The notes beneath the pieces were generated by a model. The model was not told the DNA's origin. It saw nothing but the letters and a program-made list of their open reading frames with translations, and made no database searches. From Neurospora crassa OR74A (lineage: Eukaryota; Ascomycota; Sordariomycetes; Sordariales; Sordariaceae), in assembly GCF_000182925.2 (NCBI RefSeq), contig NC_026501.1, forward strand, positions 4,133,917 to 4,197,916: 64,000 nt of DNA, given 5' to 3'. A program made the position numbers and the translations under genes. This document shows, piece by piece, positions 21,145-32,960 of this stretch (positions within the stretch are counted from its first letter, which is position 1; the number at the start of each line of letters is the position of its first letter).

Positions 21145-24100
21145 TTAGTGACCTTCCCCCAGAATCATCTCCACCAACCTATCCCGTTCCGTACTCTTCT
21201 TCACCAGCCCCCAAAACGTACTCGTATCTGCATCTTCCATGTCCTCCTCCGAACATTCGTCATCACCAAAATAGTCATTACTACCAACACTTCTTTCCGC
21301 TAGCCTCTCACCGTGATCACTAGCGCCACCATCATGACCACCATCATCCTGTCTATGCCTCTCCCTCTCCCTCTCGACCCCCCTCCTCACCAGCTCTCGC
21401 GGCGCCCCAAACTCCACCACCTGCCCCTTGTCCAACACTAGGATTTTATCAAAGTCGGCCACCGTCGACAGCCGATGGGCAATCACCAGCACCGTGGTGC
21501 CGGTACTCTCAACGCACTTGCGCAGCGAACGCTGGATGGCTGCGTCGGTCGCTTTATCAATGGCCGACGTGGCCTCATCCAGAATCATGATCTTGGGGCG
21601 GGTAAGCAAAGCGCGCGCGAGGCAGACGAGCTGTCGCTGGCCCTGCGAGAGGTTGGACCCGCCTGTGATGATGGGGTGGGAGAGGTCGGTGAAAGGGTTG
21701 ATGCGGTGGCGATCGGGGGCGGTGTAGTTGGTAGCTGTGGTTGTGGCGGAGATGGCTGGGGAGGGGGGAAGAGGGAGCAGAGGGGCTGGAAGGGTTACGG
21801 GAGGTGGGGATATGGGCTCTTCTTCTGTTGGTGAGGGTTCGAGTATGTGTGCGGGCTCGGATGTGGGAGTTTGTTCGACTTCGAGGATGGAGGTGAGGAG
21901 TGTTGGATTTTCGGGATGTGAATCAAAAGTGAGGAGGTTGAGGGGGTCAATGTCGCTGGTGTCGAGAACGAAAGGGGTGATTTGGACGCGGTTGTCACCC
22001 AATGTGTGGATGTCGTCGAACATGTCGACTTCTTCGGCCGCGGGCTCGACGGCGAAGTCGACGGTTTGGGGGAAAACAATCGGTGCCAGGAGCGGTGTGG
22101 TGGAAGCCGTGTTCGGGTGGGTAGAGACGGCCGTGCTGGGTCCCATGACCGGAGTGTAAAAAGATGGTGGGTAACTCTGGTTGTTGTAGGTTGAACCGAT
22201 TAGGTTGACACTTCGAAGGGCGTCGTATATCTCTGTATCATCTAGACGGCCTTCGATGTCTAGATTGGAACGTAGGGTGCCTCTATTGACGGAATGCATC
22301 AGTATCCACATCAAAAGGTGTAACAAGTCAATTTCATATGCGTACGAGAAGAGGAATGGATCTTGGGGGATAATGACGAGACTTTTTCGCAGCTGCGTTA
22401 GCTTCAATGTCGAAATATCGAGGCCGTCAATGCGGACCGAGCCTCTGCTGGGTTCAAGAAGACGGAAAAGAACAGAGGCAAGCGTCGACTTGCCAGCGCC
22501 CGACCGGCCAACAATCCCAACCCTCTCGCCGGCTCCAACGGTCAAGCTGAGATCGGACAAGACAGGAGGAAGATCGCAGGCATACGAGGCCGTGAGGTTT
22601 TCGACTTCGATGTTCCCATCCGCTGGCCAGGCTGCAGGGGCGTCCAGACCCTGTTCGCTTTCACGCTCAACCTCGATGTACTCCAACACCCTCTCGCAGG
22701 AGCTAAACCCCAATTCCAGCGCTGCCACGGACTCTAGTAAAGATGTTAGTGCGGACGTGTAACGGAAGGCAAAAGACAAGCTGAATCCCGCGAGCGCAGC
22801 GCCTACACCACCCAGTGCTACGACACTGGCCACGATGGTGACGAAGACGGCGCCGAGCATGCCCATGCGAAAACCCATCCATCTCTTCAAGAGTTGCTGT
22901 GCCCAGTTTGCGGAGCTGTTGGCGTCAATCAATCGGTACAAGTTGTTGGTGTACGATTGAGTGCATTGAAAGGCGCGAATGGTCGTTAATCCGGACAGCA
23001 CGGAGCTGAACTGGTCGTAGATTGGGGAGTTGGAGACGGACTTAAGGCGCTTGACCTCTCTGGCGACATATATGAAGTAGTTTGCAATATAAACGTAGAG
23101 GGCAAAAAGGAGTATGACAAAGAAGAGGACGTATAGCGAGACGGAGGAACTGTGTAGGGCAGGTTAGCTGAATCCATTCTTGTGTGTAACATTACATCAT
23201 GCAACAAAAGGCGACGGGTACTACATACCATGTCACGACGATGATCATCAGTAGTAGGGCTGCTTGTAGGAACGTAAACGTCGGGGTGGCCAGCGGTTTG
23301 TCGACGACTGACATGTCCGAACTGAAGCGGTTTAATACACGGCCCGCTGGTACAGTTTCAATCCATCGGATAGGCGCACGGAGGATCGTATGTGTGAGCT
23401 GTTCAAATAGCTTCTTGGAAGCTCGCATTCCGATGAGAGTGAAGGCAATATCGCGGATGAGTTGGGACGCACCGACGAGGAAACAAACTAGAACATATGT
23501 CGAGATCCCTATGACATCGAGTTAGTTACACTTCTTTAGTATGGTTTGTATCCTTGTCCCTGAACTTACAAAAGCGAATATAGAGCTTAGAACTCCAAGG
23601 CATATGCTGGTCAGCAACGTATCCAAAAGTCATTTGCCAGTATGTTTGATGATACTGGGTTGTAGACGATGTCTGTGAACTTGCTTCAACGGAAGACGCC
23701 CTTTGAGCAAGTTCCTTGAGACTCCATGTACGAATGATGCCCAGAACGTGACCGAGAAAGAGCACGGCCATGCCTAGAGCCCAGTTCAGGGTACCACCAC
23801 TGGCCTCATAATATGCCTTGTACACGTCCCATTTGACCCATCCAACAGCTCTCTTCTCTTCGCCGGTTTGTCTGCTTTCTGTAGCCCTCGCGGTCGAACT
23901 GGAGGACGAGGCTGCTCCGTTACCATCAGGCCGAGTCCACGTTAGGCTCCCAGGTTCGAGCATTGATGTGGCAGGTCTTATGTTCTGGCTTTCGGGAGCC
24001 TTGTACACGACAGACTTGAGGCGTCCGCTACTCAGACGCACCAAACACCTCGCGTACGGGCGAACAAGATCGACATGATGAGTCGCAAGAATTCTTGTCC

Positions 24101-26820
24101 TTCCGACGGCTAACTCTCCCGCCAATGCCTCACCCACGATGAGCCTGCTCACATGCGTATCCACAGCGCTCAGGATATCATCCATCACGATGATGCCGGC
24201 TCGCGAATATAGGGCGCGGGCGAGGGCTGTTCTCCATCTTTGTCCGCCGGACAGTGAAACGCCTCTGGGTCCAACTTCTGTTTGGTCACCGTCAGCCAAA
24301 AGCTGCAGATCCTTCTCAAGGGCGCAAGCGCAGAGAACCTTGCGGTAGCGGAGGCGGTCGAACTTGAGGCCAAAGAGAACGTTGTCCCTGACTGTGCCGC
24401 TTTCAATCCATGGAGTCTGGGATACAAAGCACGTCAGGGAGGGTATAATCCAGTCTTGGTCCGAAATATTCTCGTCTTCGCTAGGCTCCGGGGCAGAAGG
24501 AACGTAGATGTCACCCGCTATGAGCTTAACTTCGCCTAAAATTGCAGCGAGCAATAGACTTTTGCCCGAACCAGTTTTGCCCGCAATGACACTGAGCTCA
24601 CCGGGCGGGAACTTCACGTTGATATCTTTGAGCATGGTATGTGCTCCTCGAGGTGGTGCTTGAGCATCGCCGACTTTGTCAGTATCTTCAGGTCGGGGCC
24701 AAGCTACAGTAGCGTCCTCGAAAGCAATCAGACTCCCTGGCTTAGTGACCACTTGCTTGTCCAGACGGCCAAAGTACTTGTCCAGTCTCGAGACACTTGC
24801 CCACGCTTCAAGTAGGTTGACCTGTACCTTTCGTAGAAGTGACACTGCGTCGTCCAGCTGGTCAAACAAGCCGAGGGCGGTGAAGATGACTGAAGCTTTG
24901 ATATGGAATCCTTGCTGCCATACATACACCGTGAAGGCAACGCTGGCTAATAACAATGGGGCAAAATTAACAGTCAAGAAGATTAGGCATTTCCCGAGTG
25001 CCACTCTCCAATACTGCTTGAGCTCGTCGTCTCTGCTTGCCAGGATCTTGTCCTCCCAGAAGTCCTCAAGGGCCGAGTACCGGATCTGGCGCATTCCCAA
25101 TAGCGCCTCGGCCAGCAAATGCGCTTTGTAATCTCGGACTCGCATCAAACCAAAGTTCTGGTCTCGTTGCTTTCGTGACAGGTGTAGATTGAGAGGGATG
25201 GTCAGACTCGCGGCAGTAAGCCCGGAAAGGACAGGGAGCCATCCCATCAAACGGATAAGGAAGGCGCTTGCCAGAGCTAGCTTGAAAGCGGCCATGGGCA
25301 AGTCGCTGTTGCACTGACAAAAATTGGTGACGCGGGAACTACATTGACTGAAGCGTCAGAACTGAAGAACTCGGGGTAGATCGATGGATAACTGGAAGGC
25401 GCATGTCACTCACCTGTCAACCTTCAATAGATTGTAGGCCGATTGTCCCATCTCCCCATCCCTCCTCTCTTTTGTTTTAAGCATAGTGCCCGGCTGACCG
25501 TTACCATTTGCGCTCCCATTCTGCCCGGATAACTTCGAGGATCTATCACTGTCTTGTCCTGCGTATTGCCTGAGAGCTTTGGCGAACACCAGAGTCTGCA
25601 CCAACGACTCAAGGGGAATATCCATTCGGCTTTCGGTAATCCATTTCAGCCAATTCGTGGCACCAACTTGCAGTGTTTGTGTGAGAAACAAAGCAAGTGC
25701 CCAGACCAACAACATGGGATCTTTGGGCGAATGTTGGGTTCCCTTTTCGATCTTGGAAAGGAAGCCGTAGAGTACAAGCTGGGGAAATATCGACAAGATG
25801 GCAATCAACAAGGCCAAGGCCCATTGACGTGCCAGGTCGTGCACATAAAATCTGAACAATTGTTGCCAGAAATGACCCGGCTTCATGTTCTCGGTAAAAT
25901 TCTTCTGTATGTTTTGCGAACGCGTGATGAACTCCAACCTGGGCAGATCGGCGGGTTCCAGTTGCCTTTCCATGGCGACATTGAAAATGTTAAGGTTCCA
26001 GGAGAATGACAGTAGAGATAGGAGTGACACCGCCTTTTGCTGGTCAACAACCTGTTGCTTATGGTAGATATCTGGGCGTCGAGGAAACGAAGCGAAGGCC
26101 ACCGCCACCACGAAGACTGACAAAAGTTGGATCCCATGTAGAAATGCCGAGATCTTGCTGCTGATTTCCCTTCCGATGAGCAACCCAATCACTTGGAAGC
26201 CATGGTTGAAGGACAGCAAGCTTATCAGCAGCAATGAAGAGACCAAGCCGAGAATAGTCATACGAAACCTTGTTTGGTAGTCATTCTTGGGAGGGAGAAA
26301 GGCGCACTGTAAACATAAGAGTCCCTGGACAACTGAGTTAAGCTCATTGATCCTTGCCCGAACTTGGAAGTGCTGGTTTTGATATGATGGTACATACAGC
26401 TAACAGAATCTCTTCCCATGACGAGAGCTTGGATATGTCAATAAAGATCGCCCTGGAGTCTTGAGAGTTCAAGGTAGGTATCAGTTTGACCGTCATGGAT
26501 GCTCCCAAATTTGTCAGCACTCCTAACCAAAGTGTGAGCATAGAGCGGAAATCCACAAAGGCCCTTGTCGATGCCTCTGTTGCGTCACCATTCCGGTCTC
26601 GATAGTGTGCTGTATCGGCCACACCTCCACTCAAAGGCGCATATCCTCTCGTAAGACTCATCTTCCTGGCAAGCAGGTATTTAAATGTCGGAACTGTAAG
26701 AAGTGCAACCAATACGGGTATTCCTATATTGATCACGGCTGGGAAAGGTGTGTAAATCAGCATGCTGAAAACATATGACATGTGTTGGTGGGATTGCTCA
26801 GTGGTCATATTGGCTGTCAT
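21145..26820 (-). CDS. ABCC (MRP-type) multidrug-resistance ABC transporter, six exons
   Basis: Model: complement(join(21145..22282,22346..23149,23229..23508,23570..25338,25414..26324,26398..26820)), 1774 aa; all phases agree. Layout: N-terminal TMD0 (VINIGIPVLVALLTVPTFKYLL onward), TMD1, NBD1 with Walker A GKTGSGKS (~697), signature LSGGQRW and Walker B IIVMDD, TMD2, then NBD2 with Walker A GRSGAGKS (~1339), Q-loop IIPQDPFLFS, signature LSQGQRQ (~1605) and Walker B IMILDEATSAID. NBD1 has Asp where the catalytic Glu should be, the usual ABCC asymmetry, so NBD2 probably does the hydrolysis. NBD2 has a Pro/Ser/Thr-rich insertion of roughly 160 residues between Q-loop and signature. Substrates are unknown; family members export glutathione conjugates, drugs or metals at the plasma membrane or vacuole. 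The exon 1/2 junction has two usable options (GTATGT donor at 26397 chosen); the start ATG could lie further upstream. Confidence 0.9.
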
Positions 26821-27191
26821 ATCCTAGTAAAAACAGAGTCAAAACAGCAGTGGTATTAAATAAACCTTCTATCGATTGGGCCAGCCCATGGTCTTCTAAG
26901 ATCGTAGTGAATGAAAATTGTTGGTACTCTTCACTATCCGAGGGCAATACCAAGTGGATGTTTTGAGTATGCATCGATATGGATCTCCGATGGGAGTTGA
27001 GCTAGACCGAAACCATCAAGAGGTATCGCTGTGAATGCTGATACCTTTCTCATTCCGTCTGCTCTCCCTCAAACAGTTGACTTCCGTGTGGTTCAGTTGT
27101 CTTATCCACCCTTCATCATGAACCACAGCCTGTGATAATGCAACGTCGACTCATCCGAAGCCTCTCTTCGTGACTAACCGCCGTTATTGAC
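26821..27191. other. Intergenic: ABC transporter promoter
   Basis: 371 bp between two minus-strand genes. A + frame from an ATG at 26970 on the minus strand (MHTQNIHLVL) could be an extra 5' exon of the transporter via a GTATTG donor and a TTACTAG acceptor, but the family alignment does not need it. Confidence 0.4.
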
Positions 27192-28174
27192 TTAACCGCT
27201 GACGACAGTTCCCATGTTGGGGTGCAACGTTTGCCCACTGAAAGCGCTGCTATCCTCGCTGGCCAAGAAGACAACTGCAGTAGCAACCTCACTAGGCTGA
27301 GCAGGACGACCCAAGGGTGTGGATCCGAACTGCTCCTGGTTCTCTCTCTTCATGGTTGATGGGATGAGAGGTGTCCAAACGGGTCCGGGGGCAACAGCAT
27401 TGACGCGGATGCCTTTTCCAGCCTGCTGATTGCTCAGGCCGCGAGTGAAGGCCACGATTGCGCCCTTGGTGGATGTGTAATCGAGAAGGTCGGGACGACC
27501 GATGTAGGCGTTGATGCTGGCGTTGTTGATAATAGTGCTTCCGCGCTTCATGTATGGCAAAGAATACTTGGCCAGGTAGAAGTAGGGGTGAATGTTGGTG
27601 TTGAAGGTGTTGATCCACTGGTCTTCTGACAGATCCTTAATGTCATCGACTACCATCTGGTAGGCAGCGTTGTTGAAAAGGATGTCGATTTGGCCATTGA
27701 AGATCTTGACAGCCTCATCAACCAGTTTCTTGCAGTTTTCCCTGTCGCGGAGATCTGTAGACACCAAGTGGCACTTCTGACCGTATGCCTCAACCCTTCT
27801 CTTGGTTTCCTGCGCATCCTCCTCCTCCTCGGGAAGATATGCGATGACTGAGTCGGCTCCCTCCATGGCAAAGAGGATGGCGCTCGCGCGCCCAATGCCA
27901 GAGTCCCCTCCGGTGATGATGGCCTTCTTGCCCTTGAGTTTTCCGGCAGCGCGGTACTTCTGGCTCTTCCCGTCAGCGGTAGGAATCTCATCCCACAGGG
28001 GCTGCGGGTTCGGCATCTCGGTCTCCATGCCGGGGAAGCTCTGATGAGTGACCGGGATGTTGTGGCCTGTTGTCGAAAAACCCGAGTGTGTCAGAGCATG
28101 TTCGTTGCAGCGACGCATCAAGTCAATGCTCATGGAAGAAACTCACCCTTCTCGAATTGTCCCTTGTCTGTCAT
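27192..28174 (-). CDS. Short-chain dehydrogenase/reductase (glucose/ribitol dehydrogenase-like), two exons
   Basis: Model: complement(join(27192..28066,28147..28174)), 300 aa. Exon 1 is 28 nt (MTDKGQFEK + G) before a GTGAGT donor; the 80-bp intron ends ACAACAG, and exon 2 continues HNIPVTHQSFPGMETEMP, the conserved lead of this SDR subgroup. Visible motifs: NAD(P)-binding TGGDSGIG at 61-68, DLRD near 114-117, NNAA at 141-144, catalytic Ser193 in NNASIN, and the YTSTK motif with Tyr206 and Lys210. Length and the N-terminal extension fit stress-associated classical SDRs annotated as glucose/ribitol dehydrogenase or general stress protein 39-like. The substrate is not determinable. It is the last intact gene before the transposon arm. 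Confidence 0.93.
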
Positions 28175-28638
28175 TTTGGAATTTTTCTTTTCCAGATATT
28201 GGTGATTCAGCTAAGACTTCCGGCTTGGGTTCTTTGATTATTTGCCTGTGATTAGGTGATTGCAGAGAGTTGAAGTGATTCAGATAATTGAAAATGTGTG
28301 TTCATGAATCATTTCGGGAGCTTCAGCTTCTTTTGTTTACTGTACCTGTGCCTATGACGTATGGGCCTGTTGCTGGAAGAGGCAGAAGTCAGTATCGATG
28401 ACGACAACGGTCCGGTCATTGTGGCCAATAGGCCGCCGCCACATTGGTGAGTTCAAAGTGCTGCACCGCGCCTGCCGTTTTACCGTCTTCGGCAGTCCTC
28501 AAATATGTAGGTGTACGGTAAGGCGTAACTTCCAGTTCGTGTGGCATCTCGATGAGAAAGAGAGCCAAGAGAGCGCAAGACTTGAATTCAAGAAGCAGGT
28601 GCGAGTTGAACAGACCCACAGGTGAATAATGTATTATG
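28175..28638. other. SDR promoter region
   Basis: 464 bp between the SDR start and the left inverted repeat of element D. A TGACGT core (CRE-like) is at 28355-28360. No gene recognised. Confidence 0.4.
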
Positions 28639-28705
28639 TTCCCACACTCAATCGCCTGTGCAGTCTTGGCAAGAGGTGTGTGTGCGTGCACACACACACA
28701 CCGCA
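28639..28705 (+). repeat. Left terminal inverted repeat of element D
   Basis: Matches 32896-32960 in reverse complement apart from the copy number of the internal CA/TG microsatellite and one interruption. Not RIP-mutated, unlike the interior. Confidence 0.85.
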
Positions 28706-28959
28706 TTTGACAAATCTGGCCATTTGACATCGTTTTATACAACTCAACTCAATCGTTTAATATCGAAATCTAGCCAAAACTAGTACAAAAAGTCAATATT
28801 TTAATGCTCTACGTCGTACAATTATCTATTTTAATATTTATATTATCTTTTAAACTATTATCGATATAGTACACTACCCCAATACCCGCCAGAAGGTATT
28901 AATAACAATAATACTAGTAAATAACGAGCATCCTAATAACGTTATTGAGATTATTGGTG

Positions 28960-29900
28960 TAAGTATAAGGAGTATATAGAAATATAAGCGTACTCTATCG
29001 GATATTGGTAAGGTATTTTTACCGTCGCGAACTTCCTAGAATACTAAAAAGCTTCCTATATAGGCGCTTAAGGTATAGTATATACTATATTACTCCTTAT
29101 ACTTTATTAATTATAATTAATATTATAAAGGAAATTATAAACTTCCTTATATTAAAACCCAATTTATACTTTAATAAGATTTGTACTTTTCTAGCTAACG
29201 AGTATAACGTATACGTTTCGACCGAAACTATATAGCGGTACTTTCGATAGGAGAAGTAGAAGAAGAAGCGACTCTATATAAAGGTATTATAATAATCCCT
29301 TATATTAGTAGTTAAGTAGATATATTAGATTTTTTTATTTATTATAAAAATATTCGTATTCTATAATGAGTTTAGTATAAACCGAAGGGATAATACTCGT
29401 TATACTAGTTAGGCACCCCGTAGCGCTATTATAATAGTATTAAATAAATTCGTACGTAGTACGTAGTATTACCTCCTCCCAATTATTATAGTAAATAGGC
29501 TACTTAATATATTAATATTTAGAGGTACAACGGATTTAGCCGGGGTTTAAAATTAAATAGTAAAATACTTACTCCCTAAAATAAATCTATTTCTTAATTA
29601 TAATAGTATTTTAATAATAAATAACGTTAATTAGCACCCTTATACCGAATTTTAGTACGCGTACAATTAGAAGGGGGTTTTATTATAGTATTTACTATTA
29701 TATTCTCCCGAATTTAACCCTATCGAAGTATATTTTAGCGACTTTAAACGGTAGTTTAAAAGGGTATATTATAACGAGGGCGGTAATAAGATATTGGACA
29801 ACGACTTTACTACGTTTCTTAAGTGACTAATATAGGATGTAGGGTATAGAATATAATAGATCCGTAATTATTTTAAGAATATAAAATTAGTAATAAATTA
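28960..29900 (+). pseudogene. DDE_3-superfamily (Tc1/mariner-related) transposase, RIP-ruined
   Basis: Reading through many TAG/TAA stops (typical RIP products of CAG/CAA/TGG codons), the + strand gives LILKPNLYFNKICTFLANEY and YVSTETI, the usual N-terminal region of fungal DDE_3 transposases, then NEFSIN-RRDNTRY, APRSAIIIVLNKFVRS, IFRGTTDLAG, and YSPEFNPIEVYFSDFKR, the last D/E block of the catalytic core. Order, spacing and strand are consistent throughout, but no intact frame remains. Non-functional by inspection. Confidence 0.85.
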
Positions 29901-32895
29901 ATTTAATAATATTAATAAAGAGTATAGCGAATTATATATTAACGAATTAGTTAAGTATAAAGAGACAGGTATTGTATTTGGGCGGCGGTAGAGAGTATAG
30001 AAGGGAGAGATAGATTTATATATATTAAATTAAATTGTATATTAAAAATATTAAAAATACTAAAAATACTAGAAGTATTAGAAGTGCTAGAAATTGTATT
30101 TATTTATATAATAATACTAAAATATTAGAAACCTCCCTCTTTTGCTATAAATCGATTTATAATATCGTTATTATTCGCTAGGACTATTAGTAGTAATATT
30201 ACCCGCTATAGAAATAAGAATTCTAGTAATACTATACTCGAATATAATATTAAATTATGGGTTTAGAATATATATTAATTAGTTAAATTATAGTAATAGG
30301 GGTTAGAAAGTATATTTATTATAGTTTAATTATATTGCCAATACTATATACTCAATCTTAAAAAAATCTTTAATACTATCCCTAAATACCGTATAGAAAT
30401 TATAATTAAACCCTAGCCTTATAAATTACTCTACTAACTACTCTCTAAGTATAAATATATCGGGCGGCGCCTCCTTATTCTAGAATTCATTCCTCAAAGC
30501 AATTAAAGCTCTATATACTAATACTACTTTAATTAACGACCTAATATAGTAATACTTATAAAACGCTTTAAAGAACTCGGTAATAATTTCTTTAGCCGGC
30601 CAACTAAACGGAGCGGAGGGTAGCAATAACGAACGAAGACCGAAAGTCGAGGGTATAGGCGGATATAGTATAAATAACTCTCTAATTTCTATTAGGGAAT
30701 CTCTAATCTCTTCGCCTTCGTCCTCCTTGTTCGCTACTAATAGTAATATAATTAATAACGGTACCGGTAGCTAAATAAATATTATAATCGCTATAGAAAT
30801 AAAAAGAGGGTTAATATTAGTATACCTAGTAGTAAGAATTTCGCAATCGGTCGGGTACTTATAGAATATAATAGTAAAATACTTTAATAGCGTATACAAA
30901 TTAATAATTACTACTTTACCCAATAGGGGGAAAGCGCCCGTTATATTATAATTATAACTACTAGCAATTACCGAATTAGCAATAGAACCGCCAGCAGTAT
31001 AAAGTAATTAAATTTAGGGATATTGAAAGTAAGGAGGGAAGTATTAGTATAATAATAGGTATAGCAAGTATAAGGGAGGAGGGTATAATTAATATAGACT
31101 TCTAAAATTATCCCTCCTTAATATAACTTACAATAGACTATTTATAGTCTCTATATTAATATTACTATTACTACTATTAATATTATTAACAATATTAATA
31201 TTAATTAGTAAATTATTACCTCCTCCCTTATATTTACTATTATTATTATTAATACTAAAGGCGGTTACTACCTTATTACCTAATATATCTCGTACTAATT
31301 TAAATAGCAAATTAATTACTATAACCTTCCCTAACAATATAATGCGTACCTACTTACTTATATTTTTAATATTAAGGTTATAATAAGTTATACTTCTATT
31401 TATAACGTAGTATATCTAGTACTTAATAGCCTTATTATAATTCTTATACTTATAACTAAAATTATACGCCTATACCTATACTAACTCCTAATATATAATA
31501 CTATATAACTTTACCCCTATATACTCCTCTCGCTACCGGTCCTCCTCTAAATTCTTCTCAACTTCTACTAATATAGTATTTATTATAATATACTTAAATT
31601 TTTTAGTACCAATTAGAATCTATAACCCTTGTAACAATAGTATATCGACTGTTTATAGAATTAAAATAACGAAAGGATTAACTAAATTATAAGAGGGGGT
31701 AGGAGTAAAGGGTATATTACTATAGGAGGATAAAGTAATAGGGATTTCACTAGCGGGCAAGTCGGTTAACCGAAATTTAAATAATATAATAAAATAATAG
31801 TACTAATTAATATAGTAGAAGTACAACTTTATAACAATCTTATACTTAATATTATTATACCTATTATAAAAATCCTTCCCGGGAATAGTCTTATTATATA
31901 TAATAATCCGGGCGCAACGGTTATTATAAATAGCAATAATATATATAACGTTGTATAAAGAGACTAATTACTTTATTCTTACAATTATATTATTACTAAT
32001 AATATCTTCTATATAACTTTACTATATATATAGAATTTTACTAAATAATATCGTCCTAAACCGCTACTTATAGAATTCGCTATCGTTTTATTCAACTTTA
32101 ACCTCTCTAAATAAATTATATTTTTCAATAGCGGATAATTTAATACGGCTAATAGTAATATATAAACTAATTATATTAAATTAAACCTATATCGAATTAG
32201 AATATTTAAAATACAATAGTAATAGTACTATAGCAACCGGCTTACGGATAGCGTAAGGCTAAACTAATAGCGCTAAGGTAATTAATTTAATTAAGGAAAT
32301 TACCTCACTATCATTATTACCCAATAAATAAAACAAAGTATCGAGAGCCTACTTCTTAGGAATAAGGCGGACGAAGAACTATTATTCGATTTCGTTATCG
32401 TTATTAGAATCTTCTTCGCTATTAGAAATTTTAATAGGTATTACGGACTTAAGGGGGGATAATAATAATTCTAAAATTAGAATTAGGATTAGCTTTAGCG
32501 TAGTAACCTTCCCCTTCTTAATGGCGGTTTTTTTAACGGCGGTTTTAATAAGAATAGCCTTCTTCTTAAGTAGAATAGTTTTAGGAATAACTTTAATAAA
32601 TTGCTCGGCTTTACGGCTCTTCTTTCTAGGGCAGGATGAGGCGCGTTATAGAATTATTGGGCTGGGATTTTCCTAATTTTAATCCTTATCGAAGTAGATT
32701 ATTAGCGCGCCGTTTCGAATATAGGATCGCTTTACGCCGGCGGGTTTTAAATTAAGGATTGTCTTAGGAGGTATTGTCGCGATGGATTTGATTAATTACT
32801 AGTATTATAATTACTTTGTACGTTAAAATGGCTTTAAATTAATATAGAAATTATTGTGAAATGATGAATTTTGACGAAGTTGTATAATATAGAAG

Positions 32896-32960
32896 TGCGG
32901 TGTGTGTGTGTGTGTGCACACACCTCTTGCCAAGACTGCACAGGCGATTGAGTGTGGGAA
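32896..32960 (-). repeat. Right terminal inverted repeat of element D
   Basis: Reverse complement of the left repeat. It begins with a (TG)n run at 32901-32916 and ends GAGTGTGGGAA at 32960, where the RIP-like composition stops and ordinary sequence begins. Confidence 0.85.

Larger units (their letters stand above)
28639..32960 (+). mobile_element. Element D: 4.3-kb RIP-degraded DNA transposon with ~65-bp inverted repeats
   Basis: Inverted repeats 28639-28705 and 32896-32960 are near-identical when one is reversed: TTCCCACACTCAATCGCCTG, then a shared TGCAGTCTTGGCAAGAGG, then a CA/TG microsatellite of unequal length and CCGCA. Between them the sequence is extremely AT-rich and full of TA dinucleotides, and the left third encodes a broken DDE_3 transposase. 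The repeats themselves keep normal GC. No flanking target duplication could be recognised, so the exact ends are uncertain. The right two thirds (about 30.1-32.8 kb) read best on the minus strand as Lys/Glu-rich remnants of unknown identity. Confidence 0.75.

Noticed and set aside
29005-29235. Intact-looking 76-codon frame in element D
   Set aside because: It is a stop-free fragment of the ruined DDE_3 transposase, not a separate gene.
32901-32922. TG/CA run considered as telomere-like or recombination signal
   Set aside because: It is a dinucleotide microsatellite within the D terminal repeat, present on both sides with different length; not a telomere repeat.
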